From: Macrobrachium rosenbergii
Taxonomy: Eukaryota > Arthropoda > Malacostraca > Decapoda > Palaemonidae
DNA: 64,000 nucleotides
Direction of reading: 5' to 3'
Assembly (NCBI RefSeq): GCF_040412425.1
Contig: NC_089761.1
Coordinates: 32,414,144 to 32,478,143, forward strand
The notes beneath the pieces are model-generated. The model was given only the letters and a program-made list of their open reading frames with translations. It did no database searches and was not told the origin of the DNA. The translations under genes were made by a program, and so were the position numbers. This document shows, piece after piece, positions 24,000 through 59,632 of this stretch (the first letter of the stretch is position 1; each line of letters starts with the position of its first letter).

Positions 24000-24560
24000 C
24001 CTAATTGAGAAGGCTAGGTGGAGACAATTCAGGCTCGCTTAGCCTATTTTTAATTGGAAAATTATAATTACTTTATTTTTTCGGCATCTTGATCTGTATT
24101 GCTATTAATAGTTACAAAAAGGTGCCTGTTGTGTAACTTTCGAATTATTTGCTACCTACTGTAGGCCTGGGGCATTTTCATCAGTTATAATGCAGTTGTA
24201 GTCAGCCTAGGCCTAGCCTATAGGTCTAGGGGGATAAGAACACACAAAATGGGTGGTTTGCAACACCAAATGGTCAGAAATTCATAAAACAGCCTACGGT
24301 TCAATTATTAGATACGAAATCACAGTACGTACAGTAGGCCTACTGTTAACTTTGGTTCGCACATAGGCCTAGGCCAATGACTACAACTGCATTGTAATGG
24401 ATGAAAATGCCCTACAGTTACACAACTGGCACATTTTTGTAACTTTACTAGCAGCAATACAGGTAGAGGCCGATAAACTGAAATGAAATCGTAATTTTCG
24501 AATTAAAAATAGGCCTAAGCGAGCCTGCCTCGTCTCCGTCTAGCCTACACAAGTAGGTCT
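24000..24560. repeat. ~560 bp palindromic element rich in AGGCCTA
   Basis: The left arm (AGGCTAGGTGGAGAC at 24012, TTAATTGGAAAATTATAATT, ATGCAGTTGTAGTC near 24190) is repeated inverted in the right arm (GACTACAACTGCAT near 24378, CGTAATTTTCGAATTAAAAA, GTCTCCGTCTAGCCT near 24533). The arms are about 230 bases around a spacer at about 24240-24350. No transposase. It is probably a MITE or fold-back inserted just inside the ZSWIM7 promoter-proximal intron. Confidence 0.8.
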
Positions 24561-24837
24561 AGGCCTAATCCATATATTACACAAAACTTGGCCGTGACTG
24601 ACCATGACTTTGATTTTTAAGTGTAACTGAATAAGAGATTAACTACATGACAGATCCCACATAGGCCTAAATTAGCTACTTACGGGGCTAGGCCTAGACC
24701 TATGCGCTTACGTCAGTATTACACGTGTTTAGGCTTGACAGATTTCAACTCAAAACTATAAAATTGCAATATCACACTATCAAAATTAATTGTAATGTTC
24801 AAATTACATATTAATACACTGTTCGGCATTCAATTAC

Positions 24838-24960
24838 CTGATATACCTTTCGCTTTTCTCGTTAAGTTTTGAGATAAACGAAATTCTAAAAGACCGCCAT
24901 TGGACGATAACAAGAAGAAGGGTTCTTTTCTTCTTCCTGGTGTATTGCAAAACATCGTTC
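24838..24960 (-). other. ZSWIM7: Probable first (5'UTR) exon of ZSWIM7
   Basis: Minus-strand sequence ends ATATCAG/GTAATTG, a good donor at 24837-24836, and lies about 3.5 kb upstream of coding exon 1. It contains a short uORF: ATGGCGGTCTTTTAG, four codons and a stop. The transcript start is not determinable, so the upper boundary is a guess. Confidence 0.35.
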
Positions 24961-26370
24961 TTTTCATATTTAATTTATCATTAAAGACGCCATAATATAT
25001 TTTATTTAATCATCATGTCGCTGTTTTCATTATCATGCAATGTGGTTGGTGGAACAACTTTCAATTATAGAGTTTACAAACAAAAGGCGAAATCTTTTCA
25101 TATTCCGGTTCGAAAATATCTTTCTAGATCTCATGTGCAGTTTATAATTTACGTTATGATCATGATCACATTTTATTTAATAATAAAATTTACATATCCA
25201 TCACGGAATGTGCTTGGAGAAACAACTAACTTTAATTATATATTCTAAAATTAAATGGCGAGTTCTTTTTTTGTCCCGGTTTGAAAACATCGTTCTTGTC
25301 ATATTTATCATTCGTGTCGCCAAAATTTAGCTTTAATTAATCGCTAAGTTGGAATTTTCGTATTAATAATGGAATGTGCTTAAAGGAACAACTTATTTTG
25401 ATGTAATATTTTCGAGAATTGGGTCATTTTTGAAACCTGGTTGCTAAAGGCCAGTAGAATGAACTGCCCTTGTTTACTATCAATACCAGAGAAAAATGTT
25501 TGACTTCGTTTTACTCAGGAATTTTTTTTTTTATCTTTTATTATAAAAACAACAGTATCTTGTATATATGCCCACAGATAACCCCTTTCAAATGGATTGT
25601 TAGTGTCAAAACCCCTCCGCATGCAACGGGTATACCCATTGTGTCACTTTATGTTGCAATGTTGCATGCACTTCTCTGCCTCCCGCCATTCTTCCAGAAG
25701 AGTTAACTTTAGAGCACAGTGAGTCAGCACACTGAGATTGGCAACTGCAAATGACGTTGAATGAACACTTATTATTTTCATTGATGCAATTTGGACCAAG
25801 GTTGATTCGCAACCAATCGAAGTGTTAATTAGTGTGACATTAGTAGATAAACTTGGGGAGCTTTTGAACGGTAACGTATGCTTTCTACTTAGTACAGTCG
25901 AATCCCCTGTAATTTTCACAGTAACTGAAACATGAGTGTATTCAATAAAACAGTATCGTCTCTCTCTCTCTCTGCGTATTTATTGGACGTGTTCAGAGAA
26001 ATTGTATTAAAAGTAACTACTGCCTTTGAACAGGCACTATCTGAATACAAAATTTAAGAAGGGTGGACTTTGTCACCAATGTTTACGGGAAAAGGAAACG
26101 CCCCATATATATTTTACTTTAATCCAGGCTGGAATTTCTCGATGAAAATATTAGGAGTAAATGTAATTTTCTTAATACATTTAAACAATAAAACAAGTGT
26201 CCTCAACAGAGTGGCAACGGATTGTGATTCATCTGAAATGGCTCATCTAAGTAGAGAATTAAATGTCTTATAAATCAGCTTGGATAATTAGACAAAATTA
26301 GCCAAAAGAACTGTGCTCTTATTGCATATGCAAGTGAAAAGTCACAGAATTTATATGTATAATAAATATG

Positions 26371-26475
<105 letters not shown>

Positions 26476-27868
26476 TTATATACTCGTGTACAGTCTATAA
26501 ATTCAAGGACTGAAGAATCACATTTATACATAGAAAAAGAGGGCTCGCATTTCCATATGTGCTCACGGTCATGGCAGATTAGAATTTGCATGTTTTATCG
26601 TATATAGCATATGTTGGAAGTTGTCAAGGCGACAAAAAGTGTGATACTGCAGTATCTACCATTTTTCTCAGTTTTGTATCTTTGCAGATACTGCAGTCTT
26701 CCATTTTAGAGCCCACTCTCAGAAAACACTGAAATCACTGAACGATCACTAACGGAACATAAAGAAAAACCTCCTCTGAAACAGCAGTCTAAAAAGCTTC
26801 AGAGTTAGAGGAAACAACTAACCACCCCTGTGAATGGGACCTGCACATCCAATAGGACTATACTCCAAAGCCACTCTCACAAAATCTGACATCACTAGTT
26901 ACTCACTTGTCAAGACGAGCAAATAAGATTGTTATAGATATCGCCACAGGAACTTAAAACCATTCCAATCAGCTAAACTGTGCACAACAAAAAGATGACA
27001 GAGTCACGGTACAATGTACAAATTTACGAAAGCGAGCTGTCATTGGTTAGCAACTACATCTGTTTGGTTACCAACCACTCACCAGCGACAGAAGTTCCGA
27101 GTGAAACACTTGTCGTTACCAAGGATCATGGAATCGAAGAGCACTTTTTCGTTTATTTTTTACAGACTGAGACGTTATCATTATACAATTTCACACGCCA
27201 CAACGGGAAAAAGACACCTAGCCCCAACAATTACTGAACGAGATACACTACAAATATAAAAGGAAAAAAAAAATGATTTTCTACAAAAGTGTGGCTACGT
27301 AATAAAATGTTTTCTTAAGAAAGTGGAGTGTGCTTTTTCAGACACACGGTTGCTACGCACGTACATAAATGTTTCCCACAGCTTACTGTAAAATAAATGA
27401 CATTGCTCGCTGTATTCATCGCTGGAGGAAACTGGCTTTCAAACTCTAAAATATAGATTCCACAGGAAAATCTAAAAAGGCGTACTGATTACAGAGCCTT
27501 CCATAGCGTCAGCTGACTTTTCGGTAGTTTAGTGAAAGGTCCCTCCACATCAGTTTTCTTTCTATTTTATTTCTTCTTGTTTTTATCTCAGAGAGAAAAA
27601 AAAGTCTTATTTTCCATTAAAATTTGGTATAATTCATTACCGAACAACAGATAACATGGGAATTTTCCTTACTCCCATAAAATTTTTGCTTATACTTTCT
27701 AAAGCATATAATAACTACCCTACCCACATCACATCTAGTCATCAAAGTTTCTTTGTCAATATGTATACCTCATTCTTTCCAAATAAACATCTCGTAAGAG
27801 AATACTTTACTCTTATTCCCAAATAACTCCAGTAACTTTAACCCCAGCCAAGGGGCGGGTGTTTCTGT

Positions 27869-27873
27869 ACGGT

Positions 27874-27934
<61 letters not shown>
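27869..27934. repeat. (AG)n microsatellite
   Basis: Uninterrupted GA dinucleotide array of about 33 units. Confidence 0.97.
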
Positions 27935-27939
<5 letters not shown>

Positions 27940-28441
27940 GGAGCTTCCCAAATTCTAAAGCCTGGCAATGGATGCAAATTGCAATCCCCCTTCAGCGTTC
28001 CTGACATATCACGTCGGCCTGTTCGCATAGTTCCCATGGGAGGCAGAGTTTACAGACTGCTCCTGTAGTCTAGAACTTCGTCACAACTACCACTACTCTC
28101 GGGTGCTGTTTTGTCAAAAGCATTCCTACGGCTTAAAAGACAAACTTCAGGGGAAAGCACATACACACACGTCTGCTTCAGAGAGTAGGTTACCGTCTAG
28201 AGCGTAATAACAATAATTCTGTGCAACGTCAGTTCTTGAAAGTCCTCCTCACCAGCATGTGATGTGAGCCTAGGTCTAGACATTGATGTCAGCCATCTTG
28301 ACGGTCGTCACATCATAAGGATATCTACAACTTTTGTATGCGTGTCTGTGCTGAATATTCATTTTGGAAAGTTATAGTAACCTTTCATTCAGACAAAATT
28401 CGTTAAGGCAAACTTTTATTGTGGTAAGTAATGTATTGGTA

Positions 28442-28576
<135 letters not shown>

Positions 28577-28779
28577 AGCATTATTACAAAACCTTGTGAA
28601 TCTTAACACACAAGAACATTTTTTAGGAGTTTCACAAACATATGTTTTGTAGTAAATAAAAAAACACTACAAAAAACACTACAGATACAAATCAAGATGA
28701 AAGCTATAAATAACAGCATCTTCAAATACAGAGTGTTCCTTACAGCACAGCATTTCAAAGATGAACAACAACAGTTCAT

Positions 28780-49930
<21,151 letters not shown>

Positions 49931-50350
49931 CTTCGGTAAAAGCCACCAGAAAAATAAATAAAGACACGCTACTTCAGAACTTTCCTTTCTGCTGGATAGC
50001 TCACCTCTTGTTTTGCCACACAAACAATTATTGACAAAAAGACGTTTCGAATCGATAGTATCCACAGGCTTATTAATCAAAGCATCTTCTAATACCGTTT
50101 AAGAAACGGTATCTATAACTTTCTGTAAGGTACTGAATACAGTACAGTAAAGAACCGAGATAGAGTACAGTTCCGCTCTGGTACTGAGTGCTTTGGCCTC
50201 TCCAACACTTGCTAATGTTTACATCTGTGGGTGACGCGGTTGCCAAGTGCGATTTAATCGACGAAGAGATTAGAATTTAGAACCTTATCAGCATCCCGGT
50301 TGACAGATACGGCTACCAACTCAACTCAGAGTATGTTCCGTTGGTTCTTA
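49931..50350 (-). promoter_or_regulatory. Presumed esterase 5'UTR and promoter region
   Basis: Lies directly upstream of exon 1 on the minus strand. No unambiguous TATA box or initiator can be assigned and the transcript start is unknown. The call is positional only. Confidence 0.25.
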
Positions 50351-50756
50351 TAGGTTTTTTCAAAGTAATTTGTAAACAAGAAGCGTTGTCGACATTTAAA
50401 TAACTAAAATATAAACATGAGAAAGAAACAGACATGCTACCTGGGAGACTGATTCACAAACATGTTTTTTTTTTTATAAAAGAATCGAACACATTGTTGA
50501 CTGTTAGCTAGATTTATCTAATAGAATCACAATGGTTGTACCCTGACGACTGACTGGGGACTGTGCTTGGAAGAACCAGTCACATGAACAGTCATAATAG
50601 TGAAATTTAGTTTCAGCAGATAAAACGAATTCATTTTAAATTTTTGCCTTATTTTTTTTTTTTTGTAAAACACTTAAAAGATATTTGGATTGCGTTTACA
50701 TTTGTATGTGCTAATGACCGCTTCCATACTACCAACAAATAAGCATAATTACACTT

Positions 50757-50759
<3 letters not shown>

Positions 50760-50836
<77 letters not shown>
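50760..50836. repeat. (TA)n microsatellite
   Basis: About 38 TA units. Confidence 0.97.
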
Positions 50837-50840
<4 letters not shown>

Positions 50841-51274
50841 TATATATATGTGTGTGTTGATGTGTTATTTATATACACAGTTACATGTACACAACATACA
50901 AATATTCCCATTAAATCTAATATTCATAACTCACTGATGTATATTTCCTTCAAAAAGAGGCGGTGACAAAACCCCTCACCTCGAAACAAAGCAAAAATCA
51001 AATGAAACAAGTTTGCAAACTCACACATCCAACTTTGGAACCCGCCAACGCCATCTTTGAAAAACTTCTCCAATCAGCAATCTTCAAGAGTTTTGTAACC
51101 AAAGTCAGCCTAAGTTTTATTTTCTCGTTTTTAAGCGTTCATTTTCGTCCTGAGGTCTACCAAAGAATTCGTAATAAAACCAAGAAACATACCTTACTAT
51201 AAGCACTATTGCTTTCTCGATATTTGATTTTCTGTGTTATTTTGACCCTGAAATCATATAAGAAAGGAAGGAAT

Positions 51275-51562
51275 ATATACAATATATAATTTTGGCCAAA
51301 GGCCAAGCGCTGGGACCTATGAGGTCATTCCGAGCTGTAAGGGGAATTGAGAGTTTGAAGGTCTTCAAGGAGTAACAGGAAGAAAACCTCGCAGTTGCAC
51401 TATGAAACAATTTTCAGGAAGGAAAGATGGAAGAAAGAGAATATGAACGGAGGTACAGTAAAAGGAATGAAAGGGGCTGCAGCTAGGGGCCGAAGAACCA
51501 TAAGTAATGCCTACAATGAACCGCTTCAGGTGCATTGACGGCGCTAACCCCCCACTGAAGAA
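51275..51562 (+). repeat. ~290 bp interspersed repeat, copy 8
   Basis: CCAAGCGCTGGGACCTATGA core, a short deletion before AGAACCATAAGTAATGCC, ends ACCCCCCACTGAAG. Confidence 0.87.
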
Positions 51563-51775
51563 AAAAGATATAAAAATGGACATTTTCTTGATATCCTTGT
51601 CAAACTTCTTATATATATCTACTAACATAATTATGAATCTAGGTTCGGCAAAGTTTTTCATAAACACCTTAACCTTGGCCCCGCCCCAAAATTAACCTTG
51701 AAATTTGACCTGAAATTAAAATTGACGTGAGTTTTTTCAGATGTAGGCCTATTGTGAAACTCGAGTTATAAAAAG

Positions 51776-51801
51776 ATTATTATTATTATTATTATTATTG
51801 T

Positions 51802-51839
<38 letters not shown>

Positions 51840-51882
51840 GGTGGAAATAAACCCATAAGTGGTGTAGATGCAAATATATTAG

Positions 51883-51917
<35 letters not shown>

Positions 51918-51991
51918 CATAATATATGTTACGTTGTTTACCACTGATTCTTCTTGTTTATTGACTCATGCAATTATGAGATTTTTGGGAC

Positions 51992-52047
<56 letters not shown>
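51776..52047. repeat. (ATT)n, (TA)n, (ATT)n arrays
   Basis: ATT arrays at 51776-51839 and 51991-52046 flank a TA array at about 51884-51912. Confidence 0.95.
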
Positions 52048-52048
<1 letters not shown>

Positions 52049-52384
52049 TAAGATCAAGCTTAAAGGCAAACTGACATTGCCATCAATATTCCACGCCATG
52101 AAAAAAAAAACAGAACCATGATTGCCATAAAAATAGCACCACACAGGAATACTTTTAGTTTCGCTCTATAGAAGACCCACGCATGCGAACGGACAGACGA
52201 ATGGGGGATTTCAATAAATCCCCTCGGATTGAAAGGGGAGATTAAAAAACCCCAAACTTCAGCCGAATAGTAAAGCCGAGGGGAATCCGTAGAGAGGAAA
52301 TTATTATTATCGTGAGACTCTCGCCCTGAGGGATCTCGCATTTGATACCTTAACTCGTGAATATTATGGAGGGAGCCTGTATTT

Positions 52385-52385
52385 G

Positions 52386-52421
<36 letters not shown>

Positions 52422-52462
52422 AAGTATTATGGGAGCTTTTATTCTCTCTTTCTCTCTTTCTT

Positions 52463-52498
<36 letters not shown>

Positions 52499-52587
52499 CT
52501 CATACATACTATGGGAGCTTTTATTCTCTCTCTCTCTCTCTCGCTCTCTCTCCCCCCTCATAAATCTTATGGGAGCTTTTATTCTCC

Positions 52588-52620
<33 letters not shown>

Positions 52621-52646
52621 CTCATAAATATTATGGTAGCTTTTAT

Positions 52647-52686
<40 letters not shown>

Positions 52687-52709
52687 CTCATAAATATTAT
52701 GGTAGCTTT

Positions 52710-52764
<55 letters not shown>

Positions 52765-52765
52765 T
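52385..52765. repeat. Compound array: (CT)n tracts with a TATTATGGGAGCTTTTATT spacer, five to six units
   Basis: CT tracts of varying length separated by CTCATAAATATTATGG(G/T)AGC and TTTTATTCTCTC. Same architecture as the three (AG)n compound arrays but with an unrelated spacer. Confidence 0.93.
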
Positions 52766-52982
52766 GTTCTTTTCATCGAAGTGTCGTGTCCCGAGGCTAA
52801 TATTCTATTCAAATCGCATTTAGCGCTAAGCAATTATACAGTGCTTAGTTACATACCTCACTGCAGGTACGCGTTCTGTACATGTTTGTTTTCCATCAAC
52901 ATCGAGCTGTTGTCTGTAACAGGGAGTGGCTACGTAGCATATATAAACCTTGATTTATATATATAATATTAATATAGTTACT

Positions 52983-52985
<3 letters not shown>

Positions 52986-53034
<49 letters not shown>
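52986..53034. repeat. (TA)n microsatellite
   Basis: About 24 TA units. Confidence 0.97.
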
Positions 53035-53037
<3 letters not shown>

Positions 53038-53240
53038 CTGAAACATATGGAAAACCCCTTTTCCGAGGAAGATTTATCAACAGTAACAGCGCGCTGTAAT
53101 GTATTAAAACCAACATGCGTATGCGTCACCGCAATGAATTATCGGCTTTGTGTGTCAAAGTGCGCCATTTTGAATTTATAATAAAACTGACAATGATTAA
53201 AGTCTGAACCAGGATATTAAATACTGGGTAAGTTGATTAA

Positions 53241-53419
53241 TCAAATTCGATTCGAAAAATAAACTGGTAATATCTCCATGACTAATTCTGTTTCCGCGAG
53301 GATACGTTTAATCCTACGAAATCCTTTTAAAAGTTCAAGTTCATCCGCAGGGATTTTATATTGAATACCACGGTCTCGAAGGACCTCGCTTCCAAGAACA
53401 CCTCTGTATCCTCCGTAGC
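53241..53419 (-). CDS. Probable terminal exon of an unrecognised minus-strand gene
   Basis: A CTTTCTCCAG acceptor is followed by 59 open codons and TGA (53241-53243). The product begins (G)YGGYRGVLGSEVLRDRGI and continues with charged, helix-like sequence (ADELELLKGFRRIKRIL). Composition is protein-like and unlike the flanking repeats. The exon needs one base from an upstream exon (phase 1). That exon should lie above 53420, possibly beyond the window. I do not recognise the family. Confidence 0.5.
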
Positions 53420-53756
53420 CTGGAGAAAGCAAATAAAGAGAGTGAGAAAGTAATCTGACTAAAACTTTCCCGTGAACTAGGCAACAAGCAAAAATATCAA
53501 TCGTATGGTGGCATCTGGTAACCCCCCCTACACCAATCCCTAACCCCTCTCCCCCCCCAACCCCTCCCTACCCTTACAGGCACTCTCTCAGTGTCTCGGT
53601 TTCTGGCATTGTTTGCCTCCCTCAGTTGGGGTCTGAAACCAGTGAAGGACGGGTGTGTTTGCCGTGCGCTCCGCGGTCGATCACTACACAGGATTTCTTT
53701 TTTCGGTTGTATCTCGGGGTCCTTTCTTTCTCCTTTATTTCCGCCACGAGGAGGCC

Positions 53757-53830
53757 ATGGCTTTGCCCTGGCTCACCAGACGGAGGTTAGATTATCCGTG
53801 CATCCGCCGTCTCAAGTCGCCGATAGAAAA
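53757..53830 (+). CDS. Possible first coding exon of a plus-strand gene
   Basis: ATG in the strong context GAGGCC ATG G opens a 24-codon frame (MALPWLTRRRLDYP...) that reaches a consensus donor GTGAGTATAT at 53831. The surrounding 53580-53830 is GC- and CpG-rich compared with the window, as expected for a promoter-proximal exon. No downstream exon could be identified, so this may be 5'UTR or chance. Confidence 0.25.
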
Positions 53831-55190
53831 GTGAGTATATTTGGAGCGGTAACAGGGATTTTTTAAGCGCTCTTTGCGAGTGAGAAAAAAAAGTTACGTT
53901 TCAAAGCGCTCCCGGAGTTAACCGAAGGGTTTTAACCAATGAAAGAAATTAACATAAGACCAAAAACTATTCTTTTTTTTTATATAAAAGCAAAATAAAA
54001 CTGACGCAGGGCTTTCTGAAACCCACATGCAAAAATAGAGGAAATTATCCACATTGCTCAGAGGAATCTTACGAAGACAACCCAATGTTTTGCTGCCGGA
54101 CGCCAGTTGGAGCAGGCACAGAGGACAAGATTATCACTCAAAACAACCCGCAAAAACAAACAAAACACAGGAAAACACTTTTCTTGACTTTGCCATAAAA
54201 AGCTGCACCATTTAAACCTGCCAAACACTCCATCAAGCAAGCAATAATTTAACTGGCGATCAAACAAGATCAGTTGCATAAAGAAAACCCATACACCGGA
54301 GTAGAGTGAAAGCTGTTTTCTTCTTGCGCGCAAATGCAAGAAATGCTAGTTTTATGATTATTGTAGTCCCCTGGCTACGTTTGAAGGGATCCCCCCCCCA
54401 CCATGCCACACCTGCTCCCTTCCCCTAATTAATGGGGTTGGCACTAGAGTGCCAGGTAGAGGTGGCACTGCCTAATTTTTTTTTTCTCTCGCTTTCTTCT
54501 CCGTGCGCTTTGAAGATTATGACTCGGGAACAATATACATCTTTCTTTTTTTTAATCTTCAGTATTTCTTTATCAATTAATAATATACATTTTTCTCTTC
54601 TTTCCTCCGTGTTTCTTTGTAAATCAATAATACACAATTTTATCTTTTTCTCCAAAGTGAATCTTTTTAGATTTCAATTATTCTGACAGCCAGGGCAGCA
54701 GGTCAGGCGACCATCAATGCCCTTCCTTCCCTTCCCGTACCCAGGGGCACGAAGGAGATTAAACAGAAATAAAGGCTAAGAAGAATCACGTAGTATAATT
54801 CCCAGGAGCAGGTTTTTGTCACTGTGCCATTCACATGACCATGAATGTCTATTGGCGCTCGCCATTGGTTCAGGGACCTGGCTCGACCAATGACATCTTC
54901 AGACAACCAGAAACGTTTTTGGCATTATTGCAGTGTGTGGATGTTCGTGTTTGTTTTTCGAGTGACTGAGAAACACAAGGATGAGAATACAATGCGTTTT
55001 GCTCGAGAGAAAATGTTTAAAAAGGCATCTGAGCTTCGAATGTATTTGACATTAAATTTTGTTTCTTGAAACTCAATGTTTCTTAATGACAAACCTAATT
55101 TCAGTCGTGATGAGTATTTAATTCTGATTGCGTCAGTGTTACTTTCTCTATTATTTTATGCCTTTTAAACTCAGTGCCTTTGTCCATGTG
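53831..55190. other. Non-repetitive stretch, no gene called
   Basis: Contains a cluster of CCAAT-type motifs on both strands at about 54850-54895. ORFs of 70-95 codons on both strands lack domains or splice support. Confidence 0.4.
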
Positions 55191-55195
55191 TGTGT

Positions 55196-55196
<1 letters not shown>

Positions 55197-55268
<72 letters not shown>
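55197..55268. repeat. (AG)n microsatellite
   Basis: About 35 uninterrupted AG units. Confidence 0.97.
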
Positions 55269-55271
<3 letters not shown>

Positions 55272-55912
55272 AAATAAGTTAGCCTAAATGCATGACACTA
55301 TTAGCATCAAAATCACCGACACCTGTTTACCTGTCAAGGATACCCGTGACTACAGTGCTCCTCCCATCAGTCTTGAGGGAATTAAACCTCCGACAGAAAC
55401 GTCGAGTTTTTAGATTACCATAAATGATTTTTTTTATATACGAATATGAGCAACATAAATCAACATATCACGATTTCATTGAAAGAAGATTAAATCTAAA
55501 AGGACCACATGATGATTTTTGTCAAGACTTTTTTATCTATTTTTCTTTATAGCGACAACCCATAAGGAAATAGAATTATAACTCTGGCTTGCCCATATTA
55601 TCATGAACGACCTAGGGTCAATGACCTCGCCGTTTCGGGAGATGAAGGTCCTGCTTCTTTCCAAGACCGTCGAAGACGTCAGAGACCTCACAGTTAAATA
55701 AAAAGTCTCTAAAGTCTAAGAGGGGATAGGAGAAAGTTATCAGACCTATTATTATTATTTTTATTATTATTATATTATTATTATTATTTTTTTTTTTTTG
55801 CAATTCTCTCCGTTTCAGCGTCTCCACATATTATCGTCCAGTTTAGCGGATACTGTCTAAGAATATTATTGAAACTGAATTTTTGACATTGCTATCAACT
55901 TCACAAAACATT

Positions 55913-55915
<3 letters not shown>

Positions 55916-56004
<89 letters not shown>
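55916..56004. repeat. (AG)n microsatellite
   Basis: About 44 uninterrupted AG units. Confidence 0.97.
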
Positions 56005-56008
<4 letters not shown>

Positions 56009-56112
56009 CACACGCAACATAACGTATTCATTGGTTTTCTTATAAGCAAGTTCCTTTGAAGAAATTATGCACGCGCGCGCGCGCGTACATACGCACAAAC
56101 AGTTGGTCGTGG

Positions 56113-56330
<218 letters not shown>

Positions 56331-56379
56331 GCAAGCTTATAAAGCATCTTTGATAAAAAATTTCAAAAGATATATTTAT

Positions 56380-57586
<1,207 letters not shown>

Positions 57587-58211
57587 CCAGGGTTAATTTT
57601 GGTATTTACCTAAAATGCAAAAAGGATTGCTATTTCAGCACAATATTCTGCCCCTGACTTCCGACTTGGGTAAAAAGAAAAAAAAAACAGGTTAAAAACA
57701 AAACACAGACTGTAAAAAAAAATTAAATCACGAGCTATAAAAACGACATAGCCTTCAGAAAAAAAAAAAGATAACATGCCCAAAACACAGTAAAAAAAAA
57801 AAAAAAAAGACACTGGCCCGATTCTGTAAAATAAACTTCGTCATGATTCCCAAATGAGAACTTCCTCGCCAAAAAAAAAAAAAAAAAAAAAAATTAGATG
57901 AAAATTCAATCCTGACGAATTTCAACTGCACGGCCTCTGAGGACTGAATCTCATCATACGCAGCCAGTTTCGTATATCGAGAGCTGCCACAGATCTTTTA
58001 CCTTTGCTGTCACCATTTCTTTCGATTTTCTGTAAAAGGCAAAATAGTTAAACTAATCCTGTGAAGGTGACAGGAACCAAATGACTTATGAGAGTTAAAG
58101 AAAAGACTTCGCATAAGCTTAGTCATCCTATTTAGTCTAAGCTACCGGTGGTCTATCGGTCCTTCTTTATAGCTGCCAACTTCTATCTTTGCCTCTCTAA
58201 GCATTCTATAC

Positions 58212-58212
<1 letters not shown>

Positions 58213-58263
<51 letters not shown>

Positions 58264-58325
58264 CAGATGAACCCTATTCATGTGGAACAAGCCCACAAAG
58301 GCCAGTGATTTGAAATTCAAACCTC
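58213..58325 (-). repeat. AAT-linked repeat module, copy 5
   Basis: (ATT)n array followed by CAGCAGATGAACCCTATTCA, GGAACAAGCCCACAAAGGCC and GTGATTTGAAATTCAA. Reverse orientation relative to copies 1-3. Confidence 0.92.
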
Positions 58326-58583
58326 TAAAGACTATGGCGTTCATTTGCTAGCCTCTAGGAGCAGGGAAGATGACTGAAAGGGGTTAGAATAAGCAGTATT
58401 TGGTGCTCAAGGATGGTAACCCTTCCAAGCACTGACCACAGATCACGAATCGCGGATTATCTTGAACATGCAAATTCCTGCTTTATTTCTCTCTCTCTTC
58501 CTTAAAATCCCAAGCTGAAAACTCTTATGGACGGAGTCAACAGACTTTAATAAACCCAAAAAGGCTCCAACGGGAAATCAGCC

Positions 58584-58586
<3 letters not shown>

Positions 58587-58627
<41 letters not shown>
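58587..58627. repeat. (AG)n microsatellite
   Basis: About 20 AG units. Confidence 0.97.
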
Positions 58628-58629
<2 letters not shown>

Positions 58630-58703
58630 CACAGGAAAAGGTGATGAATGAATATGAGGCAATAGAAAATAAAACCGATAAATAGCAAGTACCAAATGCG
58701 CCG

Positions 58704-59095
58704 AAGGAAACTTCGGCGCCATCGAGTTTTCTGTACAGCGCATAACCAAAGCCACCGGAAATAGATCTATCTTTCGGTGGTCTCGGTATAATGCTGTATG
58801 AGCCGCGGCCCATGAAACTTTAACCACGACCTGGTGGTGGCCTGGCCTATATCGTTGCCAGACGCGAGATTATGGCTAAGTTTAACCTTTAATCAAATGA
58901 AAACTACTGATGCTAGAGGGCTGTAATTTGGTATGTTTGATGACGGGGGGGTGGATGGTCAACACAGCAATTTGCGGCCCCGTAGCCTTGGTAGTTTTTA
59001 AGATCTGAGGGCGGACAGAAAAAGCGCGGACGGAATAAAGTGCGGACGGACAAACAAAGCCGGCACAATGGTTTTCTTTTCAGAAACCTAAAAAC
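58704..59095 (+). repeat. ~390 bp interspersed repeat family 2, copy 2
   Basis: CTTCGGCGCCATCGAGTTTT to AGCCGGCACAATGGTTTTCT, collinear with the copy at 46.6 kb and with an extra GCGGACGG duplication near the 3' end. Confidence 0.9.
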
Positions 59096-59517
59096 GATAC
59101 ATCTGGAATTCAGGAGACGTCAGCAATAGCACCAGAGAGGAGGAACGAATACGCTCCTCGCTTAAACATTTGGAATCAGAAGATTCCAGAATTGCACTTA
59201 GGCGAACTATTCCACCATTTTAGCTGAATAAATCTCGCGACTTCTAAAAGTGATGGCGGTTCTAGAATTAAACACGCTACCACCTGTACAGCGCCTTCTT
59301 GAGAACTGTTGTAGGCAATGTATTATTCTTTCTTTCTTTTTTTTTTTTTTTGCAAGTCCGTTGGTTAGCAACTGCATCACCTCCCTTCTTTTAACCTGAG
59401 CCTATTTCCAGTTGGCTGTCCAACTTCTTGAACTTAACCTTACTCTAATTTTCAATCTTTAAGATCAATTTCAGTTTAGTCTTGATAAGTAACTTGGTAG
59501 AGTGTTTAAACTGTTTC

Positions 59518-59632
<115 letters not shown>

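Noticed and set aside
52060..52503. 147-codon minus-strand RE-rich ORF
   Set aside because: N-terminal half is AG microsatellite; remainder has no domain.
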